Shown here piece after piece: positions 17,204 through 25,937 of a DNA stretch of 64,000 nt. Under the pieces are notes generated by a model that was not told where the DNA came from, searched no databases, and saw only the letters and a list, made by a program, of their open reading frames with translations. The DNA lies in contig CAJTUE010000009.1 of assembly GCA_910579775.1 (NCBI GenBank), positions 1 through 64,000 on the forward strand, read 5' to 3'. Origin of the DNA: an uncultured Oscillospiraceae bacterium (lineage in GTDB: Bacteria > Bacillota > Clostridia > Oscillospirales > Oscillospiraceae). A program made the position numbers and the translations under genes. How positions within the stretch are numbered: position 1 is the first letter of the stretch; the number at the start of each line of letters is the position of its first letter.

Positions 17204-17209
17204 TTTCCC

Positions 17210-17238
17210 TTGACATTTGGGGCCGGGGGTGGGATAAT
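17210..17238 (+). promoter_or_regulatory. SigA-type promoter of the IIC transporter gene
   Basis: TTGACA at 17210-17215 and GATAAT at 17233-17238, 17-bp spacer. It is divergent from and interleaved with the yabP promoter region. Confidence 0.75.
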
Positions 17239-17280
17239 GTGCCTAATATCCGCTCCCTGCGGAAAAGGAAGGTCTTCGTT

Positions 17281-18369
17281 ATGAGTAAATTTTCTGATTT
17301 CTTGAAGCGTAAAAGCATTATCATCACTCCCAGGCGGTACGGCGTAGACGCCATGGGCGCCATGGCCCAGGGTCTGTTCTGCTCCCTGCTCATCGGCACT
17401 ATTCTGGACACCCTGGGCAAGCAGCTGGGCATTGCCTGGCTGGTGACGGTGGGCGGCTTTGCCTCTGCCATGTCCGGCCCCGCCATGGCCGTGGCCATCG
17501 GCTACGCCCTCCAGGCGCCGCCGCTGGTGCTCTTCTCTCTGTCCACTGTGGGCTATGCCTCCAACGCCCTAGGCTCCACCACCCTCACCGGGGGCAAGGG
17601 AGCTGGGGGACCGCTGGCGGTGCTGTTCATCGCCATCATCGCCGCGGAGATCGGCAAGCTGGTGTCCAAGGAGACCAAGGTGGACATTCTGGTCACCCCT
17701 CTGGTGACCATCCTCTCGGGGGTGGGCCTGGCGGCCCTCATCGCCCCCGCCATCGGCACCGCCGCCTCCGCCGTGGGCGACTTTGTCAAATGGGCCACCA
17801 TCCTCCAGCCCTTCCTCATGGGCATCCTAGTCTCGGTGGTCATCGGCGTTGCCCTGACCCTGCCCATCTCCTCCGCAGCCATCTGCGCCGCCATCGCCCT
17901 TACAGGTCTGGCGGGAGGCGCGGCGGTGGCCGGGTGCTGCGCCCAGATGGTGGGCTTCGCCGTTCTCTCCTTCCGGGAGAACCGCTGGGGCGGCCTGGTG
18001 AGCCAGGGGCTGGGCACCTCCATGCTCCAGATGGGAAACATCGTAAAGAATCCCCGGATCTGGCTCCCTGCCATCCTCACCTCCGCCATCACCGGGCCTC
18101 TGGCTACCTGTGTGTTCCATTTGGAGATGAACGATCCCGTCTCCGCCGTGGCCTCGGGCATGGGCACCTGCGGCATGGTGGGCCCCATCGGGGTGTACGC
18201 CGGGTGGGTCAGCGACGTGGCTCTGGGGGTCAAGTCCGCCATCACCGCCATGGACTGGGTAGGGCTGGCCCTCATTTGCTTTATCCTCCCCGCCGTGCTC
18301 ACCTGGGCCTTTGGTCTCTTTTTCCGCAAGCTCGGCTGGATCAAGGAGGGGGACCTGAAGCTGGACTGA
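17281..18369 (+). CDS. PTS-like sugar transporter subunit IIC (PTS_EIIC_2 type)
   Basis: 362 residues with about nine or ten membrane segments, matching the compact EIIC_2 membrane family annotated as PTS transporter subunit IIC. The N-terminal RRYGVDAMGAMAQGLF and the Gly-rich LGSTTLTGGKGAGGPL segments are typical. No EIIA or EIIB gene is nearby, so use of the phosphotransferase system is uncertain and the substrate is unknown. Start at 17281 has AAGGAAGG upstream; the longer frame from 17170 would include the promoter. Confidence 0.75.
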   Translation: MSKFSDFLKRKSIIITPRRYGVDAMGAMAQGLFCSLLIGTILDTLGKQLGIAWLVTVGGFASAMSGPAMAVAIGYALQAPPLVLFSLSTVGYASNALGSTTLTGGKGAGGPLAVLFIAIIAAEIGKLVSKETKVDILVTPLVTILSGVGLAALIAPAIGTAASAVGDFVKWATILQPFLMGILVSVVIGVALTLPISSAAICAAIALTGLAGGAAVAGCCAQMVGFAVLSFRENRWGGLVSQGLGTSMLQMGNIVKNPRIWLPAILTSAITGPLATCVFHLEMNDPVSAVASGMGTCGMVGPIGVYAGWVSDVALGVKSAITAMDWVGLALICFILPAVLTWAFGLFFRKLGWIKEGDLKLD

Positions 18370-18396
18370 ACAACGTCTCCATGATATCCATACATT

Positions 18397-18437
18397 GGGG
18401 GACGGTCCTCTGTGAGAGGACCGTCCCCCTTTTATCT
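18397..18437. terminator. Terminator after the IIC gene (GGGACGG family)
   Basis: GGGGGACGGTCCTC / GAGGACCGTCCCCC perfect 14-bp stem, then TTTTATCTT. Third hairpin in the window with the GGGACGG arm. Confidence 0.9.
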
Positions 18438-18439
18438 TA

Positions 18440-18934
18440 TCAGACGCCCTCGTGGCGCAGGAGCCAGGTCTTGCGCTCCAGGCCGCCGGCGTAACCGGTC
18501 AGTCGGCCTCCAGCGCCCGCCACCCGGTGGCAGGGGACAATGATGGAGATTGGGTTGCGCCCCACCGCGCCGCCCACCGCCCGGGCGGAGGTCCTTCTCT
18601 CCTGCCGCGCCAGCGCCGCCGCCAGGTCTCCGTAGGTGACCGTCTCGCCGTAGGGAATGCGCCGCAGTTCCTCCCAGACCGCCTGTTGAAATTCGCTCCC
18701 CCGAAAGACCAGGGGCAGCTCGCCGCTCTCCGGCCGCTCCCCTGCGAAATACCGGTCCAGCCACTTCTTTGCCCGGTCAAGAATGGGGAACCCCCCGCAA
18801 ACCGCCTGCCTCTCCAGACACACGGGAAAGTATTTTTGCCCCTCCAGCCAAAGCCCCGCCAGGGCCTGGCCTGTCTCGTCGGCGGCCAGGGTCAGCGTCC
18901 CGACCGGCGAGGGATATGTTGTATAACAAAGCAT
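18440..18934 (-). CDS. ogt: Methylated-DNA--protein-cysteine methyltransferase
   Basis: 164 residues. Removes methyl groups from O6-methylguanine by transfer to its own Cys. The acceptor motif PCHRV is at about 130, preceded by the DNA-recognition helix region RIPYGETVTYGDLAA and followed by TGYAGGLERKTWLL. An N-terminal domain of about 75 residues is present. ATG 18934 follows a purine-rich GGGGGAGG; a GTG at 18955 overlapping the upstream stop is an alternative. Probably co-transcribed with the MBL gene. Confidence 0.93.
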   Translation of the reverse strand: MLCYTTYPSPVGTLTLAADETGQALAGLWLEGQKYFPVCLERQAVCGGFPILDRAKKWLDRYFAGERPESGELPLVFRGSEFQQAVWEELRRIPYGETVTYGDLAAALARQERRTSARAVGGAVGRNPISIIVPCHRVAGAGGRLTGYAGGLERKTWLLRHEGV

Positions 18935-18951
18935 GCCGCCCCCCTCCCCCG

Positions 18952-19710
18952 TCACAGCTCCACCGTCAGCCCGGTGGTGAGGCGGACCACCCGGTCGGGG
19001 TGCGCCTCCTTTAAGATCTCGAAGGCCGGGTCGCCGGTACAGTGGCCGGTGTACAGCGTCCCCACCTCCAGCTCGTCAAAGAGCCACTTGCCCAGGTTTT
19101 TCACAATGCCCGGGGCCACCCCCAGGCAGTGGGTGTTCTGGCCCATGAGATGCAGGCCGCCCACGAGCGCGCGGACACGCTTCCCTGGAAACGCCTCCTT
19201 CACCCCCCGGACGATGTAGCCCGCCCCGGCGTGACAGCAGGCGTTGAGGATCACCAGGCCGTTCTCACCCTCCAGCACCAGGGATTGCTCGTGGTCCACC
19301 CCGTCGGGGACCAGCCACACCCCCGGCAGGAGCCGGGTGAGGCCGTCCACAAAGCGGCAGCGGCCCTCCAGCAGGCCCTTGACCTCCTCGGACAGGCCGA
19401 TGTAATGCCGCCCCCCGTTGTCCGACCAGTGCTCGTCCAGCGCGGCGGGCCGCAGACACACCTCCGCCGTCCGGTTTGTCCGCAAAAAGGCCACCAAGCC
19501 GTCGGCGTGGTCATAGTGGCCGTGGGAGAGGACCGCCAGACGAATATCAGTTATGTCAACTTCTACATTCTTCGCGTTTTCTAAGAATTTCCCGGAACTC
19601 CCGCCGTCCAAAAGGATGGGAGTCTCGTTATAATTTATGTAAACTGACAGGCCGTGCTCCCGGACCAGTCCATCTGGGGCGGTGTTCTCTATTAACACAG
19701 TGAGCGTCAT
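18952..19710 (-). CDS. Metallo-beta-lactamase-fold hydrolase (COG1237-like)
   Basis: 252 residues. The metal-binding signature LSHGHYDHADG is at about 62-72. Further ligands are likely in ACCHAGAGYIV (about 157) and GLHLMGQNT near 185, with a final His in TGHCTGD. The variant matches the branch of MBL proteins similar to archaeal pterin-related synthases (MptA-like dihydropterin enzymes), but the reaction cannot be predicted. MATE lies 3 nt upstream in the same direction. Confidence 0.8.
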   Translation of the reverse strand: MTLTVLIENTAPDGLVREHGLSVYINYNETPILLDGGSSGKFLENAKNVEVDITDIRLAVLSHGHYDHADGLVAFLRTNRTAEVCLRPAALDEHWSDNGGRHYIGLSEEVKGLLEGRCRFVDGLTRLLPGVWLVPDGVDHEQSLVLEGENGLVILNACCHAGAGYIVRGVKEAFPGKRVRALVGGLHLMGQNTHCLGVAPGIVKNLGKWLFDELEVGTLYTGHCTGDPAFEILKEAHPDRVVRLTTGLTVEL

Positions 19711-19713
19711 ACG

Positions 19714-21096
19714 CTACACCTCCCGACGGGTCACATCCCGCACCCACTTCCCCGAGCGCAGGCGGATCGCCCCCAGGGTGGCGCGGGCAAACTGCTCCAC
19801 CGCCCGAACGACGCACACCCACAGCACGTCCAGCCGCCAGACCAGCCCCACCACCGCCGCCAGGGGCACGCCTACCACCCACAGAGGGCTGAGGTCGATG
19901 AGCGCGGCGGCGGTCACGTCGCCCCCGCCCCGGAGAACGCCCACCACGTTGGTGGTGTTAAAGCCCTGGATGGGCAGGATCACAAAGGTCACTGTGAGCA
20001 TCATGGTGGCAATGCGTCCCGCCGCGGCGGACAGCTTGAAGAGGGGGTACACCACCGGGGCCACCACCAGATGGACCAGGGCGATGGCCAGCGCGCCGAA
20101 GGCCGCCCCCAGCAGGAAGGCCACTGTGTCGGTCACCTTCCCCAGCTCCCTGGCCCGCTCGGTCTCCCCCGCCCCTACGGTCTCCCCGATAATGATAGCC
20201 GTGGTTGCCGCCACCGCCATCACCGCCACGGTGCACACCTTCTCCACATTTCCCGCCACGGCATAGGCCGCCAGGATCTCCTTGGAGCCCGCCATGTGGC
20301 CCATGATGGTGGGATAGAGGGAGGTGCCCAGGCCCCACAGGGTCTCGTTGAGCACCACAGGGGTGGCATATTGGGCAAACCGCTTCACCGTCTCCAGCCC
20401 CGGGCACAGCACCGCCCGAAGACGGAGCTTGAAGCGCTTGTTGCAAAGGGCGTAGGTCACGGTGACCACAAACTCGATGATCCGGGAGCAAAGGGTGGCC
20501 AGGGCCGCCCCCTCCACCCCCAGAGCAGGGGCGCCCAGATTGCCGAAGATGAACACCCAGTTCAAAAAGGTGTTGGCGCACATGGAGATGGACAGCACCC
20601 CCAGCCCCAGCTCGGGGTTGCCCATGGACCGCTGGGCGGCAATATACACCTGGGTCACGGAGTTGAAGGCGTAGGAAAAGCCCACAATGCGCCCGTATTG
20701 AGCGGCGTAGGCGGCCACCTCCGCGTCGTTGCAGAAGAGGGCCATGAACGGCCCTGAACCGAAGCACAGGACCAGGGCGAAGAGAGTGCTCAACGCCCCC
20801 GCCACATAGATCCCCACCCCCAGCACCCGGTTGATGGCCTCCTCGTCCCGGCGGCCCCAATACTGGCTGATGAGCACTGTGGAGCCGCTCTGCACCCCAA
20901 AGATGAGAAGCAGGACCACAAAGATGGGGGTGTTGGCGTTGGTGACCCCGGCCAGCGGCCCCTCCCCCAGCATCCCCACCATGAAGGTGTCCACCAGCGC
21001 CAGGGAGGTGGTCACCAGATTCTGCAAAATGATAGGCAGGGCCAGGCGGAACATATTGCGGTAAAATTCCTTTCCCTGCCGCATGTAAGAAAACAT
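19714..21096 (-). CDS. MATE-family multidrug/toxin efflux transporter
   Basis: 460 residues with about twelve membrane segments in two halves. The N-terminal LALPIILQNLVTTSLALVDT and FMVGMLGEGPLAGVT are typical MatE features, and the second half repeats the pattern (TPVVLNETLWGLGTSLYPTI). It exports cationic compounds by Na+ or H+ antiport. It shares the minus-strand unit with the cysteine desulfurase upstream (17-nt gap) and the MBL and ogt genes downstream. The substrate is unknown. Confidence 0.92.
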   Translation of the reverse strand: MFSYMRQGKEFYRNMFRLALPIILQNLVTTSLALVDTFMVGMLGEGPLAGVTNANTPIFVVLLLIFGVQSGSTVLISQYWGRRDEEAINRVLGVGIYVAGALSTLFALVLCFGSGPFMALFCNDAEVAAYAAQYGRIVGFSYAFNSVTQVYIAAQRSMGNPELGLGVLSISMCANTFLNWVFIFGNLGAPALGVEGAALATLCSRIIEFVVTVTYALCNKRFKLRLRAVLCPGLETVKRFAQYATPVVLNETLWGLGTSLYPTIMGHMAGSKEILAAYAVAGNVEKVCTVAVMAVAATTAIIIGETVGAGETERARELGKVTDTVAFLLGAAFGALAIALVHLVVAPVVYPLFKLSAAAGRIATMMLTVTFVILPIQGFNTTNVVGVLRGGGDVTAAALIDLSPLWVVGVPLAAVVGLVWRLDVLWVCVVRAVEQFARATLGAIRLRSGKWVRDVTRREV

Positions 21097-21113
21097 TGCC
21101 GACTTCCTTTCCC

Positions 21114-22265
21114 TTACGATAACGTGGTAAACAGCATGGCCTTGGCCTCCTGGAGGCCGTGGACCAGGGCATCCACATCCTCTTTGGTGGAGGTGTGTCC
21201 AAAGGAGACGCGCAGGGCCCCGTCCAGCCAGGGCTTGGGCAGGCCCAGAGCGGCGTAAACGTGGCTGGGCTTGCCCTTGTGACAGGCGGAGCCGGAGGAG
21301 ATATACACCCCAAGGCCGTTCAAAAACCGCACCACCACCTCGCTCTTATATCCCGGCAGGGTCACCGCCAGGATATGGGGGGCGTCGCCGGGAGAGAGGA
21401 GCTTCAGATCCGCGATATTCTCCTGAAGGGCCTTGGCGGCGTAGTCCCGCAGGGCGGCCAGCCGCGCCCGCGCCCCCTCCTGCTCCTGCGCGTTCTCCTC
21501 CACCGCTGCGGCAAAGGCGGCAATCATAGGCAGGGGCTCGGTGCCCGAGCGCAGGCCGCTCTCCTGCCCGCCGCCCAGAATGAGAGGCGGCAGCTTCACG
21601 CCCTTCTTGAGATACAAGCAGCCGATCCCCTTAGGCGCGCCCAGCTTATGGCCGGAGACGCTGAGGGCGTCTACCCCAAGCTCCTTTGGCGTAAAGGGCA
21701 TCTTCAAAAAGCCCTGGACGGCGTCGCAGTGGAAGAAGACGTCCTTCTTGAATGCCTTGGCCGCCTTGGCGCACTCGGCCACGGGCTGAACGCTGCCCAG
21801 CTCGTTGTTCACCAGCATCATGGAGCAGAGGACCGTGTCCTCCCGCAGGGCCGCCTGAAAGTCCTCCAGGCGCACATGGCCCGCGCGGTCCACAGGCAGA
21901 TAGGTCACCTCAAATCCCCGCTGGGCCAGCTCCTTCACCGGCTCCAGCACGGCGGAGTGCTCCACAGCGGTGGTGATGATGTGTCCGCCCCGGCGGCCCG
22001 CGCCCCGCAGGATGGCCCAGTTGTCGCTCTCGGTCCCACCGGAGGTGAAGACCACCTCCTCCGGCTGACAGCCCAAGGCCCCAGCCACAGTCCGGCGGCA
22101 CTCCTCCAGCTCCTTATGGGCGTTCTGCCCCAAGCTGTATTGGGCGGAGGGGTTCCCCCACCGCTCCATGGCCGCCCCCACCGCCCTGGCCGCGGCGGGA
22201 AGGACCGGGGTGGTGGCGGCATGGTCCAAATAGTGCTGTTCCCTTGTAAACGCTCCTCGCTCCAT
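21114..22265 (-). CDS. Cysteine desulfurase (NifS/IscS family)
   Basis: 383 residues of the fold-type I PLP enzymes. It removes sulfur from cysteine to give a persulfide for iron-sulfur clusters or tRNA thiolation. N-terminal YLDHAATTP is at about 12-20 and the PLP lysine sits in SGHKLGAPKG near 195. The catalytic Cys is in SSGSACHKGKPSHV near 318, in a loop with group-I (NifS/IscS-like) character. No iscU follows. It heads a four-gene unit with MATE, MBL and ogt behind a strong promoter. Confidence 0.93.
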   Translation of the reverse strand: MERGAFTREQHYLDHAATTPVLPAAARAVGAAMERWGNPSAQYSLGQNAHKELEECRRTVAGALGCQPEEVVFTSGGTESDNWAILRGAGRRGGHIITTAVEHSAVLEPVKELAQRGFEVTYLPVDRAGHVRLEDFQAALREDTVLCSMMLVNNELGSVQPVAECAKAAKAFKKDVFFHCDAVQGFLKMPFTPKELGVDALSVSGHKLGAPKGIGCLYLKKGVKLPPLILGGGQESGLRSGTEPLPMIAAFAAAVEENAQEQEGARARLAALRDYAAKALQENIADLKLLSPGDAPHILAVTLPGYKSEVVVRFLNGLGVYISSGSACHKGKPSHVYAALGLPKPWLDGALRVSFGHTSTKEDVDALVHGLQEAKAMLFTTLS

Positions 22266-22307
22266 ACGGATCGCCCACCCTTCTTTTCTTTTTTCCTATT
22301 CCGTGTT

Positions 22308-22336
22308 ATCATATCAACAATACCGGCCCTTGTCAA
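22308..22336 (-). promoter_or_regulatory. SigA-type promoter of the cysteine desulfurase unit
   Basis: Minus strand TTGACA (22331-22336) and TATGAT (22308-22313), 17-bp spacer. It overlaps the leader of the divergent transglutaminase gene. Confidence 0.8.
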
Positions 22337-22361
22337 CGAGGCCGGACCAGGAGGGAGCCCT

Positions 22362-23714
22362 TTGAAGAAGGAATTTTTGGAGCGTTATGTACGGGAGGAC
22401 CGGGTGAACGACGAGCCCGCGTCAAACTACCGCCCAGTGTTTGCCGACGCGCTGGCTCCACGTCTGCGGGGCCTGTCCCCGGTGGAGGCGGCGCTGGAGG
22501 TCAACCTCTGGTGCGCCGAGCACGTGACCTACCGCTTCAACGACAGCCCTACCTCTGACCCGTTGACCACCTATTATCGGGGGCACGGGCGGTGCGGAGA
22601 GCAGTCGGTGTTCACCGTGGCGGCCATGCGTGCCGCGGGCATCCCCGCCCGGCAGGTATATGTTCCCCGCTGGTCTCATTGCGACGACAACCACGCCTGG
22701 GTGGAGGTGTTTGTGGACGGTGGCTGGCACTATTTAGGGGCCTGTGAGCCGGAGCCTGTGTTGGACCGGGGATGGTTCACCTCCCCCGCTTGCCGGGCCA
22801 TGCTGGTCCGTGGCCGCGGGGTGGACGGCGGCTATGAAAACCTGACCCCCCGGTACGCTCCCACCCGGACCTGGCGGTTCCACACCGGACTTCCCGGCGG
22901 GACGCTCACCTTGTGGATGCTCAACGACGGGGCGTTCCATCCCATCTGGACCATGACCACAGACGACCGGGGCGACGCCGCTTTGGAGCTGGGCCTGGGC
23001 GATCTGCTGGCCACCGTGGAGGCCCCAGGCGTTTGGGGAGAGCTGCTGTGCAAGGGCAAGGAGGGCAGCGAGTTTACCATTCCCCTGGGCAGGCCGGAGC
23101 TTTGCCCGGAGCGGGTCCTGCGGTTCGAGGCCCCCGATCCGCCCCCGGATTTCCCCCCTCCCCTCACCGCCGTCCAACAACGCCGCCGGGAGGAAATGCT
23201 GACCCAGGCGGCGCAGCGCCGCCGCCTCTGGACCGAGGCCCACCGGGACGCCGCCGACGCCCCGGACCGTCCGGGGGGACAGGGCTTCCCCGCCCCGTTT
23301 ACGGACCGGGCGGTGGCCGCCACCCGTCTGCCCTGCGGCGACCAGCTTTTCGTCATGGGCCCCGCCGGGGCGGAGCTGACTCCCCCCGCCGCCGCCCCGG
23401 AGGAGCTTCTGCGGCCCCAGCCCATGCCAATTACGGTCTCCGGCCCCCGCCTGCTGGCCTGGCTCCGGCCCGGAGAGGAGCCCACCGCCCACTTTTTGAA
23501 CGAGCTGGCCGCCCTGGACGTCCCCTTTCCCATCCCCGTGGAGACACGAACAGATGCTCCCCCCACCGACCTGCCCCGGGTGCTGGGACTGGACCCGGAG
23601 AGTCTGCCCCTGCTGGCTCTGGTGGGGTGGGATGGCCTTTGCCACTACGCCGGAGGCGGCTACTGGGTCGGCTCGGCCGCTCTCCTGGCCCGGCTGGCGG
23701 CACTTCTCGTATAG
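22362..23714 (+). CDS. Transglutaminase-like domain protein
   Basis: 450 residues. A transglutaminase/protease core lies at about 35-140: GHGRCGEQSVF carries the catalytic Cys (about 84), DNHAWVEVFVDGGWHYL the His (about 111), and the Asp follows in GACEPEP. The C-terminal 200 residues are Pro-rich and end in a second folded region. No signal peptide, so it may act in the cytoplasm. TTG start at 22362 has GGAGG 7 nt upstream. Family members act as peptidases or peptidoglycan enzymes; the substrate is unknown. Confidence 0.8.
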   Translation: MKKEFLERYVREDRVNDEPASNYRPVFADALAPRLRGLSPVEAALEVNLWCAEHVTYRFNDSPTSDPLTTYYRGHGRCGEQSVFTVAAMRAAGIPARQVYVPRWSHCDDNHAWVEVFVDGGWHYLGACEPEPVLDRGWFTSPACRAMLVRGRGVDGGYENLTPRYAPTRTWRFHTGLPGGTLTLWMLNDGAFHPIWTMTTDDRGDAALELGLGDLLATVEAPGVWGELLCKGKEGSEFTIPLGRPELCPERVLRFEAPDPPPDFPPPLTAVQQRRREEMLTQAAQRRRLWTEAHRDAADAPDRPGGQGFPAPFTDRAVAATRLPCGDQLFVMGPAGAELTPPAAAPEELLRPQPMPITVSGPRLLAWLRPGEEPTAHFLNELAALDVPFPIPVETRTDAPPTDLPRVLGLDPESLPLLALVGWDGLCHYAGGGYWVGSAALLARLAALLV

Positions 23715-23718
23715 CAAA

Positions 23719-23757
23719 AAGGAACGCACCGGTGCTTTCGCGCGGTGCGTTCCTTCG
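23719..23757. terminator. Bidirectional terminator between transglutaminase and VanW genes
   Basis: AAGGAACGCACCG / CGGTGCGTTCCTT, 13-bp stem between two convergent genes; A-run on one side and a short T-run on the other. Confidence 0.75.
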
Positions 23758-23771
23758 TATATTGGGACTGT

Positions 23772-25709
23772 TCACTCCGCTGACACACCCAGAGGCAGAA
23801 GGGAGATGTCCACCGGAGGCGGCATGGGAGTGGGCGTGGGCGTGGGAAGGGCCTCCGGCTCTTCAGTGGGAATACCCGGTTCCATCGAGGGGACCGCGGG
23901 AGACGGAGCGGGCGTCACTGGCGGAGCAGAGGGCTCCACCACCGGCGGCGGGACCGGCGTAGGCTCCACCACCGGCGGCGCGGTGGGGGTGATGGTCGGG
24001 ACCGCCGGCTCTACGGGCGGCAGGTTGGGGTCAGGGAGAGGGGCAATGCCCGCCTCAGGCACACCGTCCAGGGGATTGTAGCCGATGATCTTGTCGCTGG
24101 GACGGTAGGTGTCAGTGGAGACCCACTCCCGACGGATGAGGGTACCGTCCCCGGCGTAGGTACTCTTATAGACCTCCACCTTCTTCCCCGTATGGGCCCC
24201 CTGGACCACCTTGGTGGTACCCCGGGGGATCTCCGGGTCTGCCTCATAGGACACCCCGGCAGGAGTGGTGGACAGGCGGACAGATTCCATCTTCACATAG
24301 GTGTCGTCGGTCTTGGTGCCGTAGATCCGGGCGGTGAGCACCCGGTTTTCAATGGTCATGGATATCTTGATGGGATATTTGGTGTTGTTGGCGAACACAT
24401 AGTCCAGGTTGGGCCAGCTCACGGTGGCGTCGATGCCCTCAGGCATGTAGGACACGGTGTACATATGGTTCTTGCGGTTGACGATCTCCAGGTTGGCGTG
24501 AAGGCAGGCCTGATACAGTGTGCTGGAGGGCTGGCACACGCCGCCGCCCACCATCAGCTCCTGGCCTTTGGAGGTGTAGCCGGTGGCCTCCCGGTAGCCC
24601 TTGGCCTCGGTGCGCTGGCCGGTGGTCTGGTTGTAGGACATCTGCTGTCCGGGGAGAAGCACAATGCCGTCGCAGGCCGCGGCGGAGAGGCGCACATTAT
24701 TCACCCGGGCCGCGTCCCCGGTGATCTTGCTGGAGCCCTCGCCCAGAATGTCCCGGAAGAGAGTCGCCCGCAGCTCCAGAGTGGTCACGCCGGGCTGGGT
24801 GACCTCCAGCTCTACCGTTCCGCTCTCTCCCTCCGCCAGCGTGTCATAGATCGCCTTCGCCTTGGCCGGGTCCAGCTTGAGGCCCAGGCGGTGGGGGATG
24901 ACCTCGTCGGTCTCCACATCCAGAGCCGCGTCCAGAGGCTCCCGGTCCACCTCGGCGGCCATACGCTCAAAGCTGGGTTCTTGGGGCGGGGTGGTGGTGA
25001 CATCGATCTCCACCGGGACGGACGCCCCCTGCGCCAAATTGTTCATCACAAGCACGCGCAGCGCGTCCCGGTCGATCCCCTGTCCGGTCACGCCCTTCGT
25101 CAGACGCAGCTGCGCGGTTTCCTCCGTCTCCTCTACGGTCCAGGTCGCCTCGGTCACGCTTCCGCCCACCAAGGCCTCCGCCTCATCCAAGACCCGCTCG
25201 ACATAAGCGCCGTTCTCAATGACCGCCGGGCAGTACACCAAGTTCTGACCGCCAAAAGCACTGGAAAGATAGCGCCAGCCCGCCGCGACAAAGCTCGTCT
25301 GCGTCCACCAGGAGACTCTGCTTTCTGCCTCTGCCGCATCTATGACAGGCTTGGCCTCCTTGGCCTTCATGATGACCTCTCCCCGGTCCCCTACCCGAAT
25401 GGGAAACTCCATATTCTCGTAGGTCTCAGGGGCGGTCTCGACCACCTTTGCGGCGGCGTCCCGCGCGGTCATGCCGCCGATGCGCACGCCTCGGTACGTC
25501 ATGGTGTTAGGCAGCGTGCGATGCCCGGTAAACGCATAGGCGCACAGCCCTAAGTACGCCGCCAGCAACACGGCGGCGACGATGGCGACAATGAGCACAG
25601 GAAGCTTCCAGCCACCCCCATTGGCATTGGGGTCCAACCGTTTGCCCTGCCTGGCCGCGTTTTCTCCCGGCGTCAAAACGCCGTCGTTCACCGGGGGGGT
25701 AAATTCCAT
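23772..25709 (-). CDS. VanW-family protein with G5 domain and Pro-rich tail
   Basis: 645 residues. A single membrane anchor near the N-terminus is followed by a peptidoglycan-binding-like region and the VanW domain (SYNQTTGQRTEAKGYREA... GGGVCQPSSTLYQA). A G5 domain comes next (about 530-590), and a tail of about 80 residues rich in Pro, Thr and Val. A surface envelope protein. ATG at 25772 would add 21 residues but has no ribosome site and overlaps the promoter -10, so I place the start at 25709 (GTG 25718 is possible). Confidence 0.8.
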   Translation of the reverse strand: MEFTPPVNDGVLTPGENAARQGKRLDPNANGGGWKLPVLIVAIVAAVLLAAYLGLCAYAFTGHRTLPNTMTYRGVRIGGMTARDAAAKVVETAPETYENMEFPIRVGDRGEVIMKAKEAKPVIDAAEAESRVSWWTQTSFVAAGWRYLSSAFGGQNLVYCPAVIENGAYVERVLDEAEALVGGSVTEATWTVEETEETAQLRLTKGVTGQGIDRDALRVLVMNNLAQGASVPVEIDVTTTPPQEPSFERMAAEVDREPLDAALDVETDEVIPHRLGLKLDPAKAKAIYDTLAEGESGTVELEVTQPGVTTLELRATLFRDILGEGSSKITGDAARVNNVRLSAAACDGIVLLPGQQMSYNQTTGQRTEAKGYREATGYTSKGQELMVGGGVCQPSSTLYQACLHANLEIVNRKNHMYTVSYMPEGIDATVSWPNLDYVFANNTKYPIKISMTIENRVLTARIYGTKTDDTYVKMESVRLSTTPAGVSYEADPEIPRGTTKVVQGAHTGKKVEVYKSTYAGDGTLIRREWVSTDTYRPSDKIIGYNPLDGVPEAGIAPLPDPNLPPVEPAVPTITPTAPPVVEPTPVPPPVVEPSAPPVTPAPSPAVPSMEPGIPTEEPEALPTPTPTPMPPPVDISLLPLGVSAE

Positions 25710-25770
25710 TTCTTCCACTGGTATCTCAACTCCTCGCGGGGTTCTCCCTTTACTTCGCACAGTAGGTTTC

Positions 25771-25799
25771 ATTATATGTTAAAATTAGTAAAAAAGCAA
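25771..25799 (-). promoter_or_regulatory. Candidate promoter of the VanW gene
   Basis: Minus strand TTGCTT (25794-25799) and TATAAT (25771-25776), 17-bp spacer. The -10 overlaps the first in-frame ATG, so translation must start further in if the promoter is used. Confidence 0.55.
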
Positions 25800-25865
25800 T
25801 GACAAAACGGTAACAACCTTGGAATCTTTTTAGGAAATTTTAAGGTTTTCTTCCTGGATTTTTCC

Positions 25866-25894
25866 TTTACTTTTGCACCCGGGGGGTGTATGAT
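25866..25894 (+). promoter_or_regulatory. Candidate promoter of the XpaC-like gene
   Basis: TTTACT at 25866-25871 and TATGAT at 25889-25894, 17-bp spacer. Confidence 0.5.
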
Positions 25895-25937
25895 AATCAA
25901 CACTGTGATTTTATGACCGCAAGGAGAGTAAAGGGAT

